Shown: positions 36,589 through 47,280, counted from the stretch's first letter. The stretch: DNA of 64,000 bases from Aquabacterium commune (GCF_004362855.1 NZ_SNXW01000003.1:186001-250000); one strand, 5' to 3'. The notes: generated by a model not told the origin, from the sequence alone. A program made the numbers and translations.

Positions 36589-37708
36589 CGGAGGCTGCGC
36601 GGGCGGTGTCACGCCGCAGCAGGTGGTGCATGTCGAGGAAACGCTGCTGCACCGAGGCGCAGCGCGCAGGGTCGTCCAGCCAGGCCAGCACATCCGCGGC
36701 CAGCTGCGTCGGGTTGGCGTCGTGCTGCAGGCGCTCGGGCACGACGAAATCGCGCGCCAGGATGTTGGGCAGCCCCACCCAGGGCAGGTAGCCCATGCGC
36801 TTCATGATCTGCCAGCTCATGGGGCTGAGCTGGTAGGCGATCACCATGGGGCGCTTGAACAAGGCGGCCTCCAGCGTGGCGGTGCCGCTGGCGATCAGGG
36901 TGACGTCGCAGGCGGCCAGGGCCTCGTGGGATTGGCCATCGAGCAAGGTCAGTGGCGCGTCAGGCGCATGCGCGTGCACCAGGGGCTCGACCAGCTCGCG
37001 CAGGCCAGGCACCACGGGCAGCACGAAGCGCAGGTCGGGGCGTTGCCGAGCCAAGCTGGCCACGGTTTGCAGGAAAACGGGCGCGATGTGGCTGATCTCA
37101 CCGCGGCGGCTGCCGGGCAGCACGGCCAGCAGGGGCACGCCGTCGGCCAGGCCCAGCTTCTGGCGGGCGGCCGCACGCGGCACCTCCAGCGGGATGGTGT
37201 CGGCCAAGGGGTGGCCCACGTAGCTCGCGGCGATGCCAGCGTTCTGGTAGATCTGCGGTTCGAAGGGGAAGAGGCAGAGCATGTGGTCCACCGATCGGTG
37301 GATCTTGTGGATGCGCCCTCCCCGCCAAGCCCAGATCGAGGGGCTGACGAAGTGCACGGTCTTGACGCCCTCGGCCTTCAGCCGCGCTTCGAGGCCCAGG
37401 TTGAAGTCGGGTGCGTCCACGCCGATGAACAGGTCTGGCTTGTCGGCCAGCAGGCGGTCGCCCAGGCGTCGGCGGATGGTCCAGATCTCACGGAAACGCC
37501 GCAGCACTTCCATGTTGAAGCCATGCACCGCGAGCTTGTCGTGCGGCCACCAGGCCTCGAAGCCCTGGGCGGCCATCTTCGGCCCGCCGATGCCCTGGGC
37601 CGTGAGCTCGGGCCAGCGCGATTTCATGCCGCCGAGCAGCAGCCCGGCCAGCAAGTCGCCCGAGGTCTCGCCAGCGACCATCGCCAGCCGAGGCGCGGAG
37701 GTGCTCAT
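36557..37708 (-). CDS. lpxB: Lipid-A-disaccharide synthase
   Basis: A 383-aa glycosyltransferase (GT19) that joins UDP-diacylglucosamine to lipid X to form the lipid A disaccharide at the inner-membrane surface. Motifs: [15 protein letters not shown] near the N-terminus, [21 protein letters not shown] and the donor-binding [11 protein letters not shown], then [12 protein letters not shown]. It follows lpxA with a gap of 29 bases in the lpxD-fabZ-lpxA-lpxB run. Confidence 0.97.
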   Translation of the reverse strand: MSTSAPRLAMVAGETSGDLLAGLLLGGMKSRWPELTAQGIGGPKMAAQGFEAWWPHDKLAVHGFNMEVLRRFREIWTIRRRLGDRLLADKPDLFIGVDAPDFNLGLEARLKAEGVKTVHFVSPSIWAWRGGRIHKIHRSVDHMLCLFPFEPQIYQNAGIAASYVGHPLADTIPLEVPRAAARQKLGLADGVPLLAVLPGSRRGEISHIAPVFLQTVASLARQRPDLRFVLPVVPGLRELVEPLVHAHAPDAPLTLLDGQSHEALAACDVTLIASGTATLEAALFKRPMVIAYQLSPMSWQIMKRMGYLPWVGLPNILARDFVVPERLQHDANPTQLAADVLAWLDDPARCASVQQRFLDMHHLLRRDTARAASDAIAQVLEAR

Positions 37709-37737
37709 GCGGTGTGCATCCAGCGTCTGGGCCGAGC

Positions 37738-38538
37738 TCAGCGGACGATGCCGCGCTGGGCACCGGCCAGGAAGGCCAGCATCTTGTCGATGTCGCCCAG
37801 CGCCCCGTCCGCCTGCGCCTCGGGCGTGGCCTTCAGCGCGGTGATCTCATCGACCGAAGCGGCCAGCGTCAGGCCCTTGCGGTAGAGCAGCTTGTACATC
37901 TGCTTGAGCAGGCTCAGGCGCTCCACGCTGTAACCACGGCGACGTGGCCCCTCCTGGTGCACGTTCTGGGCTTCGGCGGGGTTGCCCGCGGCCACCACGA
38001 AAGGCGGGAGGTCCTGCGACAGGCGCGTCTGGAAGCCCAGCATGGCGAAGTCGCCGATGCGCACGAACTGGTGGATGCCGCTGATGCCACCGATCAGGGT
38101 GAAGTCGCCCACCGTGACGTGGCCGGCGAACTGCACCGAGTTGGCGATCACGTTGTGGCTGCCGATGACGCAGTCGTGCGCCACGTGCACATAGGCCATG
38201 ATCCAGTTGTCGTCACCGATCTGCGTGATGCCCTTGTCCTGCACCGTGCCGGTGTTGAAGGTCGTGAACTCGCGGATGGTGTTGCCGTTGCCGATGACGA
38301 GGCGCGTGGGCTCGCCCGCGTACTTCTTGTCTTGCGGGTCGGCGCCCAGAGACGCGAACTGAAAGATGCGGTTGTCGCGGCCAATCGTGGTGTGGCCCTC
38401 GATGACCGCGTGCGCGCCGATCGTCGTGCCCTCGCCGATCTCAACGTTCGGGCCGATCACGGTGTAGGGGCCCACGCTCACGCCATCGGCCAGGCGGGCT
38501 TGGGGGTCAACGAGGGCCGTCGGGTGGATGCTCGCCAT
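37738..38538 (-). CDS. lpxA: UDP-N-acetylglucosamine acyltransferase
   Basis: A 266-aa left-handed beta-helix acyltransferase that puts the first 3-hydroxyacyl chain onto UDP-GlcNAc. The hexapeptide repeats start IHPTALVDPQARLADGVSVG; the catalytic His is in NVIANSVQFAGHVTVGD and the substrate-binding stretch is GGISGIHQFVRIG. Family length is about 262 aa. It begins 6 bases after the fabZ stop, so the two are tightly coupled. Confidence 0.97.
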   Translation of the reverse strand: MASIHPTALVDPQARLADGVSVGPYTVIGPNVEIGEGTTIGAHAVIEGHTTIGRDNRIFQFASLGADPQDKKYAGEPTRLVIGNGNTIREFTTFNTGTVQDKGITQIGDDNWIMAYVHVAHDCVIGSHNVIANSVQFAGHVTVGDFTLIGGISGIHQFVRIGDFAMLGFQTRLSQDLPPFVVAAGNPAEAQNVHQEGPRRRGYSVERLSLLKQMYKLLYRKGLTLAASVDEITALKATPEAQADGALGDIDKMLAFLAGAQRGIVR

Positions 38539-38544
38539 CGTCGA

Positions 38545-38982
38545 TCAGCTCACCTTGCGCTTGGTGCACATCAGCTCGGCCGACACGGCCAACTCGCCGT
38601 CCACCAGGCCTTGCGCCGTGAACTTGTAAATGCCGCTCTTGACGCGGTCCAGCGTCACGTCGAGGATGAGCTGGTCACCCGGCTCGACCGGGCGCTTGAA
38701 TCGCGCGCCGTCGATGCCGACGAAGTAAATCACCATGTTCTCGTCCACGCCGTCGCCGGTGCTCTCGAAAGCCAGCAGGGCCGCGGCTTGGGCCAGGGCT
38801 TCCAGCATCAGCACGCCCGGCATGACCGGGCGGTGGGGGAAGTGGCCCTGGAAATAGGGTTCGTTGATGGAAACGTTCTTCAGCGCACGGATGCGCTTGT
38901 TCAACTCCAGCTCCAGCACGCGGTCCACCAGGAGGAAGGGGTAGCGGTGCGGGAGTTTTTCCAGGATCTTGTGGATGTCCAT
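38545..38982 (-). CDS. fabZ: 3-hydroxyacyl-ACP dehydratase FabZ
   Basis: A 145-aa hot-dog-fold dehydratase. It competes with LpxA/LpxD for 3-hydroxyacyl-ACP and so balances phospholipid against lipid A synthesis. Catalytic His lies in [16 protein letters not shown] and Glu in [12 protein letters not shown]. Its ATG overlaps the lpxD stop (TGATG at 38980-38984), which couples translation of the two. Confidence 0.97.
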   Translation of the reverse strand: MDIHKILEKLPHRYPFLLVDRVLELELNKRIRALKNVSINEPYFQGHFPHRPVMPGVLMLEALAQAAALLAFESTGDGVDENMVIYFVGIDGARFKRPVEPGDQLILDVTLDRVKSGIYKFTAQGLVDGELAVSAELMCTKRKVS

Positions 38983-40100
38983 CAGCTTTTCACTTGCTTC
39001 TCTAAGGTGCGGATGCGGTCGCGCAGGGCGTGAAGCTGCCGCAGCGTGGCGGCGTTCTTCTCCCAGCTGGCGTTCTCGTCGAACGGAAAAACGCCGCTGT
39101 ACTGGCCCGGTTGGTGGATGGACCGCGATATCAGGGTGCCGGAGGACACGTGCACATTGTCCGCCAGCGTGAGGTGTCCGAGGATCATGCCGGCGCCGCC
39201 CACCGTGCAGTGCTTGCCGATGCGGGCGCTGCCGGCCACGCCGACGCAGCCGGCCATGGCCGTGTGTTCGCCGATGTGCACGTTGTGCGCGATCTGCACG
39301 AGGTTGTCGAGTTTGACGCCATCCTCGATGACGGTGTCGTCAAGGGCGCCGCGGTCCACGCAGGTGTTGGCGCCGAGCTCGACGTCATCGCCGATGCGCA
39401 CGGCACCGAGCTGTTCGATTTTTTCCCAGCGGCCCTGGTGCGGCGCAAAGCCGAAGCCATCGGCGCCAATGACGACGCCGCTGTGGAAGATGCAGCGCTC
39501 GCCGACCACGCAGTCGAAGCCGATCACCACCTGGGGCGCCAGGCGGGTGTGGGCGCCGATGCGGGCGCGTTCGCCGACGCTGCACTGCGCGCCGATGGTG
39601 GCGTGGTCACCGATGACGGCACCGGCCTCCACCACGGCCAGCGGGCCGATGCTCACGCCCTGGCCGATGACGGCATCGGACGACACCACCGCGCTGGGGT
39701 GAATGCCCGCAGGTGGACGAGGTCGGACCTGGGCACCCCACCAGCGCGTCAGCGCGGCGAAGTAGCGGTAGGGGTCGGCGGTGACGATGCAGGCCGGCAG
39801 AGCCACGACATCGTCCAGCACCGCCGGGCTCAGGATCACACAGGAAGCCTGGGTGCCAGCCAACTGGCTGCGGTACTTGGGGTTGGCCAGGAATGCGAGG
39901 GTGCCCGGCTGCGCGGTTTCCAGCGGCCCGATGCGCTGGATGGTGGAGGCGGCGTCGCCGCGCAACTCGGCGCTCAGGCCGCCATGCTCGGGCAGCGCCA
40001 GGGCGGCCACCACCTGCCCCAGCGTGACGCTCAGCGTCGGTGCGTTGGGGGTGGCGGGATGTGCATGTGCGGTGGTCACTGGGCGATCACTTGCCGTCAC
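38982..40100 (-). CDS. lpxD: UDP-3-O-acylglucosamine N-acyltransferase
   Basis: A 372-aa enzyme that adds the second 3-hydroxyacyl chain in lipid A synthesis. It has the N-terminal uridine-binding domain ([15 protein letters not shown]), the hexapeptide beta-helix with catalytic His in [14 protein letters not shown], and a C-terminal helical extension. The start is taken as GTG at 40100, which lies inside a triplicated 10-bp repeat. GTG at 40079 is an alternative; both leave an N-terminal extension of 15-25 residues before [10 protein letters not shown]. Confidence 0.94.
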   Translation of the reverse strand: MTASDRPVTTAHAHPATPNAPTLSVTLGQVVAALALPEHGGLSAELRGDAASTIQRIGPLETAQPGTLAFLANPKYRSQLAGTQASCVILSPAVLDDVVALPACIVTADPYRYFAALTRWWGAQVRPRPPAGIHPSAVVSSDAVIGQGVSIGPLAVVEAGAVIGDHATIGAQCSVGERARIGAHTRLAPQVVIGFDCVVGERCIFHSGVVIGADGFGFAPHQGRWEKIEQLGAVRIGDDVELGANTCVDRGALDDTVIEDGVKLDNLVQIAHNVHIGEHTAMAGCVGVAGSARIGKHCTVGGAGMILGHLTLADNVHVSSGTLISRSIHQPGQYSGVFPFDENASWEKNAATLRQLHALRDRIRTLEKQVKS

Positions 40101-40116
40101 TTGCCGTCACTTGCCT
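40087..40116. repeat. Triple 10-bp direct repeat at the skp-lpxD junction
   Basis: tcacttgccg occurs at 40087-40096 and 40097-40106, with a third copy at 40107-40116 ending in t. It contains the skp stop codon and the proposed lpxD GTG start. A change of one unit would shift the spacing and the frame between the two genes. Confidence 0.8.
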
Positions 40117-40616
40117 GACCCGGCGTTCATCGCCTTGATGACCTTGTCCGTGATGTCCACCTTGGGGCTCGCGAACACGGCTTCCTGGACGATCAGATCG
40201 AACTTTTCCTGGTCGAAGATCTGTTTGACCACGCGGTTGGCCCGGTCAAGCACCGCGGACAACTCTTCGTTTTTGCGCTGGTTGAGGTCTTCCTGGAACT
40301 CCCGGCGCTTGCGCTGCAGGTCGCGGTCCTGCTCAACCAACTCGCGCTGGCGGCGCAGGCGTTCGGTCTCACCCAAGGTGGCGGCGTCTTTTTCGAGACG
40401 GTCAGAAGCCGTCTTCAGGCGACCCTCGCCGTCGCTGAGCTCTTTCTCGCGGCGGGTGAATTCGCTCTCCAGCTTGGCCTGGGCCGTCTTCGCCGCGGCC
40501 GCATCACGCAGCACGCGGTCCAGATTGACAAAGCCGATCTTGATTTCCTGGGCTTGTGCTGCGAGCGCGCTTGCCAGCAAAGCCACGGCCACCAGGGTCT
40601 TGTGCATCGAGGTCAT
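40107..40616 (-). CDS. skp: Periplasmic chaperone Skp/OmpH
   Basis: A 169-aa trimeric periplasmic chaperone that carries unfolded outer-membrane proteins to BamA. The signal peptide is MHKTLVAVALLASALAAQAQ with cleavage after AQA. The mature part begins IKIGFVNLDRVLRD, then a long charged coiled coil (about residues 45-130), and ends FDLIVQEAVFASPKVDITDKV. It starts 2 bases after the bamA stop. Confidence 0.96.
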   Translation of the reverse strand: MTSMHKTLVAVALLASALAAQAQEIKIGFVNLDRVLRDAAAAKTAQAKLESEFTRREKELSDGEGRLKTASDRLEKDAATLGETERLRRQRELVEQDRDLQRKRREFQEDLNQRKNEELSAVLDRANRVVKQIFDQEKFDLIVQEAVFASPKVDITDKVIKAMNAGSGK

Positions 40617-40618
40617 GG

Positions 40619-42931
40619 TCAGAAAGCCGTGCCGATCTGGAACTGAAGTGACTGGATTTTATCTTGATCGAAGGACTTCACCGGCTTGCCGTAGCTCAGC
40701 TTGAGCGGCCCCACAGGCGATACCCAGCTCACGCCCAAGCCCACCGAGGCGCGGAGCTCGCGGAACTTCATGGTTTGCTGCTCGCCCCACACGTTGCCCA
40801 CGTCCATGTAGCCGAACAGGCGCAGGGTTCGGTCGTTGCCCGCACCAGGGAAAGGCACGTACATTTCGGCATTCACATTCACGCGCTTGTTGCCGCCGAT
40901 GTAAGCGCCCTCGATGTCCACCGGACCCAGTGAGTTCTGCTCGAAGCCTCGCACCGAACCCAGGCCACCGCCGTAGAAGTTCTTGAACACAGGATAGGGC
41001 TTGCCTTGCAGGCCACGGCCATAGCCAAACTCACCGTTGATGCCCAGGGTGTAGCCCTTGGTGATCGGGAAGTACTGCTGGACCTGGAAGTCACTGCGCA
41101 GGTAACGGGTGTCACCCAGGAGGCCGTTTTCCAGGTTCACACGCAGGTAGCGACCATTGCTGGGCGCGATGGTGCTGTCGCGGGAGTCGCGGGCCCAGCC
41201 TGCCGTCAGAGGGATCGAGACCACGCGGTCGCCGAAATTCTCGCGGAACAGGCGATAGCTGACGGGCAGGCCGGTCGAGCCCTTGATGGCGGTGGACTCA
41301 GCGCCCAGACCAAAGAACACCGTGTCGAACTCGGTGAAGGGCACGCCGAAACGGATCGCACCGCCGGCCGTTTCGATGCGGTAGTTGCCACCCTGCGTGT
41401 TCAACGGTCGCGAGGTGCGGAAGAACACGTCATACGAACGCGACACGCCGGAATCGGTGAAATACGGGTCCACGGTGCTGAGCACCAGGGTCCGGTTGAA
41501 CTTGCCCGTATTGACTTCCACGCCGAGGTAGTTGCCGGTGCCGAAGACGTTGTCCTGCTTGATGGACGCCGACAGGGTGAGCTTTTCGGCCGACGAGAAG
41601 CCCGCACCCAGCATCAGGTTGCCGGTGGGCTTTTCCTCGACGGCGACGGTGAGGTCCACCTGGTCCACGGTGCCAGGCACCTCCGTCGTGTCCACGCCCA
41701 CGTTCTTGAAATAGCCGAGGCGGTCAACCCGGTCGCGGGAGAGCTTGATCTTCTGGCCGTCGTACCAGGCCGACTCGAACTGGCGGAACTCACGGCGGAT
41801 GACTTCATCGCGGGTGCGCGAGTTGCCGGCCACGTTGACGCGGCGAACGTACACGCGGCGCTGCGGCTGGGCCACCAAGGTGATGAGCGCCTGGCCCTTC
41901 TCTCGGTTGAGCTCCGGGCGGACATCCACCCGCGCAAATGCGTAGCCATAGGTCGCGAAGCGGTCGGTGAAGGCCTTGTTGGTGGCCGCCACGGTATCGG
42001 CCTGGTAGGGCTCACCCACCTTGATGCCGATCAGCTTGCGGAAGGTGGCCTCCTTGCCCAGGTACTCGCCTTCGAGCTTGACGCCGGTGACGGTGTAGAG
42101 CGGGCCTTCGATGACGTTGATGACCAGTGAGATGTCTTGCTTGTCTGGCGAGATGGCCACCTGGGCAGACTCGATGCGGAATTCGAGGTAACCGCGGTTG
42201 AGGTAGTAAGACTTCAGCGTTTCCAGGTCGGCATTGAGCTTGGAGCGTGCGTACTGGTCGGACTTGGTGTACCAGCTCAACCAGCCGCCAGAGGTCAGGT
42301 CCAGCTGCGACAGCAGCGTGCTCTCGGAGAATGCCTTGCTGCCCGTGATGCGGATGTTCTTGATCTTGGTGACCTCGCCTTCGGTGACGGTGAAGGTCAC
42401 GTTGACGCGGTTGCGCTCGGCCGGGGTGATCGTGGTGACCACCTCGGCACCGTACAGGCTGCGCGTGAGGTACTGTCGCTTGAGCTCTTGCTCGGCTCGG
42501 TCGGCCAGGGCACGGTCGAAAGGCTGGCCTTCGGCGATGCCGACGTCCTTCAGGGCCTTGACCAGCGCGTCCTTGTCGAACTCCTTGGTGCCGACGAATT
42601 CGACACGGGCGATGGCCGGACGCTCCTCCACGACCACCACAATGACGTTGCCATCGACCTCGATGCGCACGTCCTTGAACAAACCCGTGGCGAACAGCGC
42701 GCGCAGGCCTGCGGCACCCTTGTCATCGGTGTAGGTGTCGCCCACACGGAAAGGCAGCGAGGCGAACACCGTGCCGGCGTCGGCGCGCTGCAAGCCTTCC
42801 ACACGGATGTCCCGCAGGACAAAGGGCTCGACCGCCCAAGCGGCCTGGAACACGGAAGACGCCAGCAAGGCGGCGAGCAAGGTCGGCTTGAGGCGGACGG
42901 TCATGGAAGGGATGTGCATGTGAAAGATCAT
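40619..42931 (-). CDS. bamA: Outer-membrane assembly factor BamA (Omp85)
   Basis: A 770-aa central component of the BAM complex. A signal peptide (TLLAALLASSVFQAAWA) precedes five POTRA domains (about residues 35-430). The C-terminal 16-strand barrel carries the surface motif GGLGSVRGFEQNSLG and ends FQIGTAF with a terminal aromatic residue. I use the ATG at 42931, whose ATGA overlaps the rseP stop. In-frame ATGs at 42919 and 42904 leave the signal peptide intact and are also possible. Confidence 0.97.
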   Translation of the reverse strand: MIFHMHIPSMTVRLKPTLLAALLASSVFQAAWAVEPFVLRDIRVEGLQRADAGTVFASLPFRVGDTYTDDKGAAGLRALFATGLFKDVRIEVDGNVIVVVVEERPAIARVEFVGTKEFDKDALVKALKDVGIAEGQPFDRALADRAEQELKRQYLTRSLYGAEVVTTITPAERNRVNVTFTVTEGEVTKIKNIRITGSKAFSESTLLSQLDLTSGGWLSWYTKSDQYARSKLNADLETLKSYYLNRGYLEFRIESAQVAISPDKQDISLVINVIEGPLYTVTGVKLEGEYLGKEATFRKLIGIKVGEPYQADTVAATNKAFTDRFATYGYAFARVDVRPELNREKGQALITLVAQPQRRVYVRRVNVAGNSRTRDEVIRREFRQFESAWYDGQKIKLSRDRVDRLGYFKNVGVDTTEVPGTVDQVDLTVAVEEKPTGNLMLGAGFSSAEKLTLSASIKQDNVFGTGNYLGVEVNTGKFNRTLVLSTVDPYFTDSGVSRSYDVFFRTSRPLNTQGGNYRIETAGGAIRFGVPFTEFDTVFFGLGAESTAIKGSTGLPVSYRLFRENFGDRVVSIPLTAGWARDSRDSTIAPSNGRYLRVNLENGLLGDTRYLRSDFQVQQYFPITKGYTLGINGEFGYGRGLQGKPYPVFKNFYGGGLGSVRGFEQNSLGPVDIEGAYIGGNKRVNVNAEMYVPFPGAGNDRTLRLFGYMDVGNVWGEQQTMKFRELRASVGLGVSWVSPVGPLKLSYGKPVKSFDQDKIQSLQFQIGTAF

Positions 42932-44304
42932 GGCGCGCCCAGCAGGCGCGCGAAGTCGTTGTACAGGGCCAGGGACATCATCAACAACATGATGGCAACC
43001 CCACCCCGCTGCAGACGTTCAAGCCAGCGATCGGAGACAGGCCGGCCCGTGACACTTTCAAAAAGATAATACATGAGGTGCCCGCCATCCAAGACGGGCA
43101 GCGGCAGCAGGTTGAGCACGCCCAGGCTCACGCTGACCAGCGCCAGAAAGCCCACGTAATAGACCCAGCCCAGTTGCGCCGACTTGCCCGCGTAATCGGC
43201 GATGGTGATCGGGCCACTGAGGTTCTTGATGGACGCCTCGCCCACGAGCATCTTGCCCAGCATGTCCAGGCTGAGCGTGGCGACGTCCCAGGTTTTGGCG
43301 ACCGCACGGGTGAGGCCTTCGACAGCACCGTAGCGCACTTCGGTCACGGCCACCGGCCCGCCCAAGCCTGCCTCGATGCGGGGCAGCAACTTGCCTTGCA
43401 CGTCCTTCATCACGGGCTGCAGCGTCACCTCTTGCACCCGGCCAGCGCGCTCGATGCGCACCAGCAAGGGCTGGGGCTTGCCCTGCACGGCGCTGTCGCG
43501 GATGGCCTGGCGCAGCTGGCCAGCGTCATAGACGATCTGGCCATTGACCAGCAGGACGCGGTCGCCCTGGCGCAGGCCACCCTTCTCGGCCGGGCCACCG
43601 GGCACGACCTGGGCCACGACGGGGTCGGCGTAGGGGCCGCTGAAGCCGAGGCGCTCCAGCAAGCCGTTGTCCACCTCGGATGCGGGCACCGAGGACAGCG
43701 CCAGCGACACCGTGCGCTGCGCACCCAGTGCGGCACTGTCCGTGGCGCGTGCGGCCACCTTCAGCTGCACATCCTGGCCCTTGACGGCGGCGCGGGTGAA
43801 CAGCCATTGCAATTCGGTCATGGAGCGCACGGGCACCCAGTCGTCCGACTGGGCGGCGCGCAGCGCCACGACCTCGTCGCGCGAGGCCAGGCCCGCACGC
43901 GCAACCATGCTGTCGGCACGCGGCTGGGCCATCCAGGGGCGCACTTCCTGCACACCCGCCCAGTTGACACAGGCGTACAGCACCACGGCCAGGACCAGGT
44001 TGGCCAGCGGACCAGCCGCCACCACAAAGGCGCGCTGGCGCAGCGGCTTGCGGTTGAAAGCGCGGTGGCGCTCAGCCGGGTCCACGGTGCCTTCGCGCTC
44101 GTCGAGCATCTTCACGTAGCCGCCCAGCGGCAAGGCCGAGAGCACGAATTCGGTCTCGCCCCGGGTGTGCGACCACAGCACGCGGCCAAAGCCCAGCGAA
44201 AACCGCAGCACCTTCACGTCGCAGGCCACCGCAGCGCGGTAGTGACCGTACTCGTGGATCAGCACAAGCACGCCGATGGTCACGAGGAAAGCGATCACGG
44301 TCAT
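42928..44304 (-). CDS. rseP: Site-2 intramembrane zinc protease RseP
   Basis: A 458-aa inner-membrane metalloprotease that cleaves anti-sigma factor RseA and remnant signal peptides. The zinc site is HEYGH (residues 17-21) in the first helix, with the third ligand in the C-terminal LPVLDGGHLMYYL. Two periplasmic PDZ domains are visible, the second around GPAEKGGLRQGDRVLLVNG. Membrane helices lie at the N-terminus, about 100 and near the C-terminus. It overlaps bamA by 4 bases. Confidence 0.97.
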   Translation of the reverse strand: MTVIAFLVTIGVLVLIHEYGHYRAAVACDVKVLRFSLGFGRVLWSHTRGETEFVLSALPLGGYVKMLDEREGTVDPAERHRAFNRKPLRQRAFVVAAGPLANLVLAVVLYACVNWAGVQEVRPWMAQPRADSMVARAGLASRDEVVALRAAQSDDWVPVRSMTELQWLFTRAAVKGQDVQLKVAARATDSAALGAQRTVSLALSSVPASEVDNGLLERLGFSGPYADPVVAQVVPGGPAEKGGLRQGDRVLLVNGQIVYDAGQLRQAIRDSAVQGKPQPLLVRIERAGRVQEVTLQPVMKDVQGKLLPRIEAGLGGPVAVTEVRYGAVEGLTRAVAKTWDVATLSLDMLGKMLVGEASIKNLSGPITIADYAGKSAQLGWVYYVGFLALVSVSLGVLNLLPLPVLDGGHLMYYLFESVTGRPVSDRWLERLQRGGVAIMLLMMSLALYNDFARLLGAP

Positions 44305-44368
44305 GGGTTTACTCCTTCAGGCCAGCCCTGGGGGCGGGGAATGCTCACACTGCGCAGACAGGCTGCCA

Positions 44369-45610
44369 TCAGGCCGGGCCACCACACCCTGCGGCCACGC
44401 CTTGCGCCACGCGCCGGGCATCGGCGTCCAGCGCCAGCAGGTTCGCCACCGATTCTGCCGCGCCTGCGGGCACCCGACAGTCTGACAGGGTCTGGGCATT
44501 GACTTGGTGGATCTGGTCGAAACGGATGCGGCCTTGCAGGAAGGCTTCCACCGCGACCTCGTTCGCCGCGTTCAGCACACAGGTGTGCCCCGGCGCGGCC
44601 AGCAGCGTCTCCCAGGCGAGTTGCAGCCCCGGGTATCGGCGGGCATCCGGGGTGTCGAAGGTCAAGGCCTTGAGCTGGGTGAAGTCCAGCAGGTCGGCAC
44701 CCGATTCGATGCGCTGCGGCCAGGACAAGCCATAGGCGATCGGCACCCGCATGTCGGGCGTGCCCAGTTGCGCCAGCACGGAGCGGTCACGGCACACCAC
44801 CATGGAGTGGACGATGCTTTGCGGGTGCAGCACGACCTTGATCTGCTGCGGCGTCAGGCCGAACAGCCAGCGCGCCTCGATGACCTCCAGCGCCTTGTTC
44901 ATCATCGTGGCCGAATCCACCGAGATCTTGCGTCCCATGACCCAGTTGGGATGGGCGCAGGCCTGGTCGGGCGTGATGCTGGCGAACGTGGCCGGGTCGC
45001 GGTCGCGGAACGGGCCGCCCGAGGCGGTCAGCACGATGTGATCGACGCGTTGCGCCCAGGTCCTGGGGTCTTCCGGCAGGCACTGGAAGATGGCCGAGTG
45101 CTCGCTGTCGATGGGCACCAGCGTGGCGCCGCCCTCGGCCACGGCCTGCATGAACAGGCCACCGCCCACCACCAAGGCTTCCTTGTTGGCCAGCAGCAGG
45201 CGCTTGCCCGCACGGGCTGCCGCCAGGCATGGGGCCAGACCGGCAGCACCCACGATGGCGCCCATGACGACGTCCACATCGGCGTGCGACGCCACATCGC
45301 ACAGCGCTTGCTCGCCTTCCAGCACCTCGGTGGGCAGGCCAGCCGCCCTCACCTGCTGACGCAGCTCGGCGGCCTTGGCCACATCGGGCATGACGGCAAA
45401 GCGCGGGCGCCACTGCAGGCACTGCGCGAACAGCTCCGGCACCCGGCTGGCACCGCTGATCGCCCAGACCTCGAAGCGGTCGGGGTGGCGCGAGATCACG
45501 TCCAGCGTGTTGACCCCGATGGAGCCCGTGGCCCCCAGGATGCACACGCGCTGGCGGCGGTCGTTCAGAGTCGCAGTCATCGGCACAATCATTGGCACAG
45601 CGTCAACCAT
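44369..45610 (-). CDS. dxr: 1-deoxy-D-xylulose-5-phosphate reductoisomerase
   Basis: A 413-aa NADPH-dependent enzyme of the methylerythritol-phosphate pathway, committing carbon to isoprenoids. The nucleotide-binding motif is [17 protein letters not shown], the metal/substrate residues lie in [11 protein letters not shown] and [10 protein letters not shown], then [16 protein letters not shown] and a C-terminal [12 protein letters not shown]. The N-terminal about 15 residues before LNDRRQRV are an extension; later in-frame ATGs at 45592 and 45580 are possible starts. Overlaps cdsA by 8 bases. Confidence 0.97.
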   Translation of the reverse strand: MVDAVPMIVPMTATLNDRRQRVCILGATGSIGVNTLDVISRHPDRFEVWAISGASRVPELFAQCLQWRPRFAVMPDVAKAAELRQQVRAAGLPTEVLEGEQALCDVASHADVDVVMGAIVGAAGLAPCLAAARAGKRLLLANKEALVVGGGLFMQAVAEGGATLVPIDSEHSAIFQCLPEDPRTWAQRVDHIVLTASGGPFRDRDPATFASITPDQACAHPNWVMGRKISVDSATMMNKALEVIEARWLFGLTPQQIKVVLHPQSIVHSMVVCRDRSVLAQLGTPDMRVPIAYGLSWPQRIESGADLLDFTQLKALTFDTPDARRYPGLQLAWETLLAAPGHTCVLNAANEVAVEAFLQGRIRFDQIHQVNAQTLSDCRVPAGAAESVANLLALDADARRVAQGVAAGCGGPA

Positions 45611-46517
45611 GGCACAGCGTCATCAGGGCAAGGGAAACGGGCAACACGGGCAAGAGTGCATCGATGCGGTCCAGCACGCCACCATGGCCAGGCAGCAACT
45701 GGCTGCTGTCCTTGGCGCCGGCCTGCCGCTTGATCAAGGATTCGAACAGGTCACCGACCACGCTCAAGCCAGCCAGGGCCAGCAAGGCCAGCACCATGCC
45801 CGGCACGCCCAGGCCCCATTGCAAACGGCTGTAAAGGCTCGGGGAATCGACGGCCCATTGCTGGTCGACCACCAGCCAGCCAGCGGCCAGCAGCAGCACG
45901 GCAGCCATGCCGGCCACCACCCCCTCCCGGCTCTTGCCGGGGCTGATGCTGGGCGCCAGCTTGTGCTTGCCGAAAGCGCGGCCACCAAAGTAGGCACCGA
46001 TGTCGGCGCCCCACACCAGGCAGAACACCGACAGCAGGTAGTTCAGGCCCTGCGCTCTGCTTTCGACCAGCGCCATCCAGGCCAGCACCAGCAAGGCCAG
46101 GCCCAGCAAGCGGCGCACGCCTTGCGGCACCTGCAGCCAGTGCGTCGGGCCCCAGCGCAAGGCCAGCGCACCACCCACCACCCACAACAAGGTCGAACCC
46201 AGCCACACCTCGGCCGGGGCAATGAAGCCCACCAGCGCATGGCCGGCCGCGTGGACGTGTGGCGTCACGCCTTGGGCAACGTTGCCCCACAGCGGCAGGT
46301 GGAAAGCATGGGCCACGTACACGCAGGCACCGGCCACCGCAGCCCCCAGCAGCCACGCACGGGCGCCTGGCGCCTCGTTCAAGCGCGACCACTCCCAGCC
46401 CGCCGCCGAGATGAACACCAGGGTCAGCAGCGCAAAGGGCCAGGCGGCCTCCGCCAGCAAGGTCGGCAGGAGGATGGCCAACAGGATCAGGCCCGTGATC
46501 ACACGTTGTTTGAGCAT
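45603..46517 (-). CDS. cdsA: Phosphatidate cytidylyltransferase
   Basis: A 304-aa polytopic inner-membrane enzyme that makes CDP-diacylglycerol from phosphatidic acid and CTP. Hydrophobic segments run along most of the length. The CDS signature near the C-terminus reads [20 protein letters not shown] followed by [17 protein letters not shown]. The start is ATG at 46517 (MLKQRVITG), immediately after the uppS stop (46519); the frame is open upstream but that would overlap all of the uppS tail. Confidence 0.96.
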   Translation of the reverse strand: MLKQRVITGLILLAILLPTLLAEAAWPFALLTLVFISAAGWEWSRLNEAPGARAWLLGAAVAGACVYVAHAFHLPLWGNVAQGVTPHVHAAGHALVGFIAPAEVWLGSTLLWVVGGALALRWGPTHWLQVPQGVRRLLGLALLVLAWMALVESRAQGLNYLLSVFCLVWGADIGAYFGGRAFGKHKLAPSISPGKSREGVVAGMAAVLLLAAGWLVVDQQWAVDSPSLYSRLQWGLGVPGMVLALLALAGLSVVGDLFESLIKRQAGAKDSSQLLPGHGGVLDRIDALLPVLPVSLALMTLCHG

Positions 46518-46518
46518 G

Positions 46519-47280
46519 TCACTCCTTGGGGATGAGGTCGGCGCCAATGGCACCCTCGCCTTCGCCCGAACTGCCCACATCGCCAAAACGGCGCTCACGG
46601 CGGGCAAATGCGGCGATGGCGCGGTCCAGCTCGGTCGCATCGAAATCGGGCCAGAGGCAGTCGGTGAAGACCAGCTCGGCATAAGCACTCTGCCACAGCA
46701 GGAAGTTGGAGAGCCGAACTTCACCGCCCGTGCGGATGAACAAGTCGGGGTCCGGCGCATACGCCATGGCCATGTGGCGAGACAAGGCCTCTTCCGTCAG
46801 TTGCGCTGGCGACAAACCCGCCGCCACGGCCTTCTGGCAGGCCTGCACAATGTCCCAACGTCCGCCGTAATTGAAGGCCACCGTGAGCGTCAGGCGGCTG
46901 TTGTCCACCGTGTTCGCCTGGGCGTCCAGCAAAGCATTGCGAACCTTCTCGGACACACTGTCCAGATCGCCCACGATGCGGATGCGCACACCATCGGCCT
47001 TCAGCCGCGTGAGGTGTTTGGACAGCGCCACCAGCAGCAAGCCCATCAGGCCGGACACCTCTTCCTCGGGCCGCTTCCAGTTCTCCGATGAGAACGCGAA
47101 CACCGTGAGGAAACCCACGCCCCGGTCGGCCGCCGCCTGCACCACCTTGACCAGCGCATCCACGCCCGCCTTGTGGCCAACCCCGCGGGGCATGAAGCGT
47201 TTGCGCGCCCAGCGGCCATTGCCGTCCATGACGATGGCGATGTGGCGGGGGATCGGGTCCGGCGTGCGTGCGTCTGCCAT
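46519..47280 (-). CDS. uppS: Undecaprenyl diphosphate synthase
   Basis: A 253-aa cis-prenyltransferase that makes the C55 lipid carrier for peptidoglycan and LPS. Catalytic Asp is in IAIVMDGNGRWA; further conserved blocks are GHKAGVDALVKVV, LTVFAFSSENWKRP, FNYGGRWDI, and DLFIRTGGEVRLSNFLLWQ. The C-terminal tail (RRERRFGDVGSSGEGE) is variable. About 100 gene-free bases separate it from frr. Confidence 0.97.
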   Translation of the reverse strand: MADARTPDPIPRHIAIVMDGNGRWARKRFMPRGVGHKAGVDALVKVVQAAADRGVGFLTVFAFSSENWKRPEEEVSGLMGLLLVALSKHLTRLKADGVRIRIVGDLDSVSEKVRNALLDAQANTVDNSRLTLTVAFNYGGRWDIVQACQKAVAAGLSPAQLTEEALSRHMAMAYAPDPDLFIRTGGEVRLSNFLLWQSAYAELVFTDCLWPDFDATELDRAIAAFARRERRFGDVGSSGEGEGAIGADLIPKE

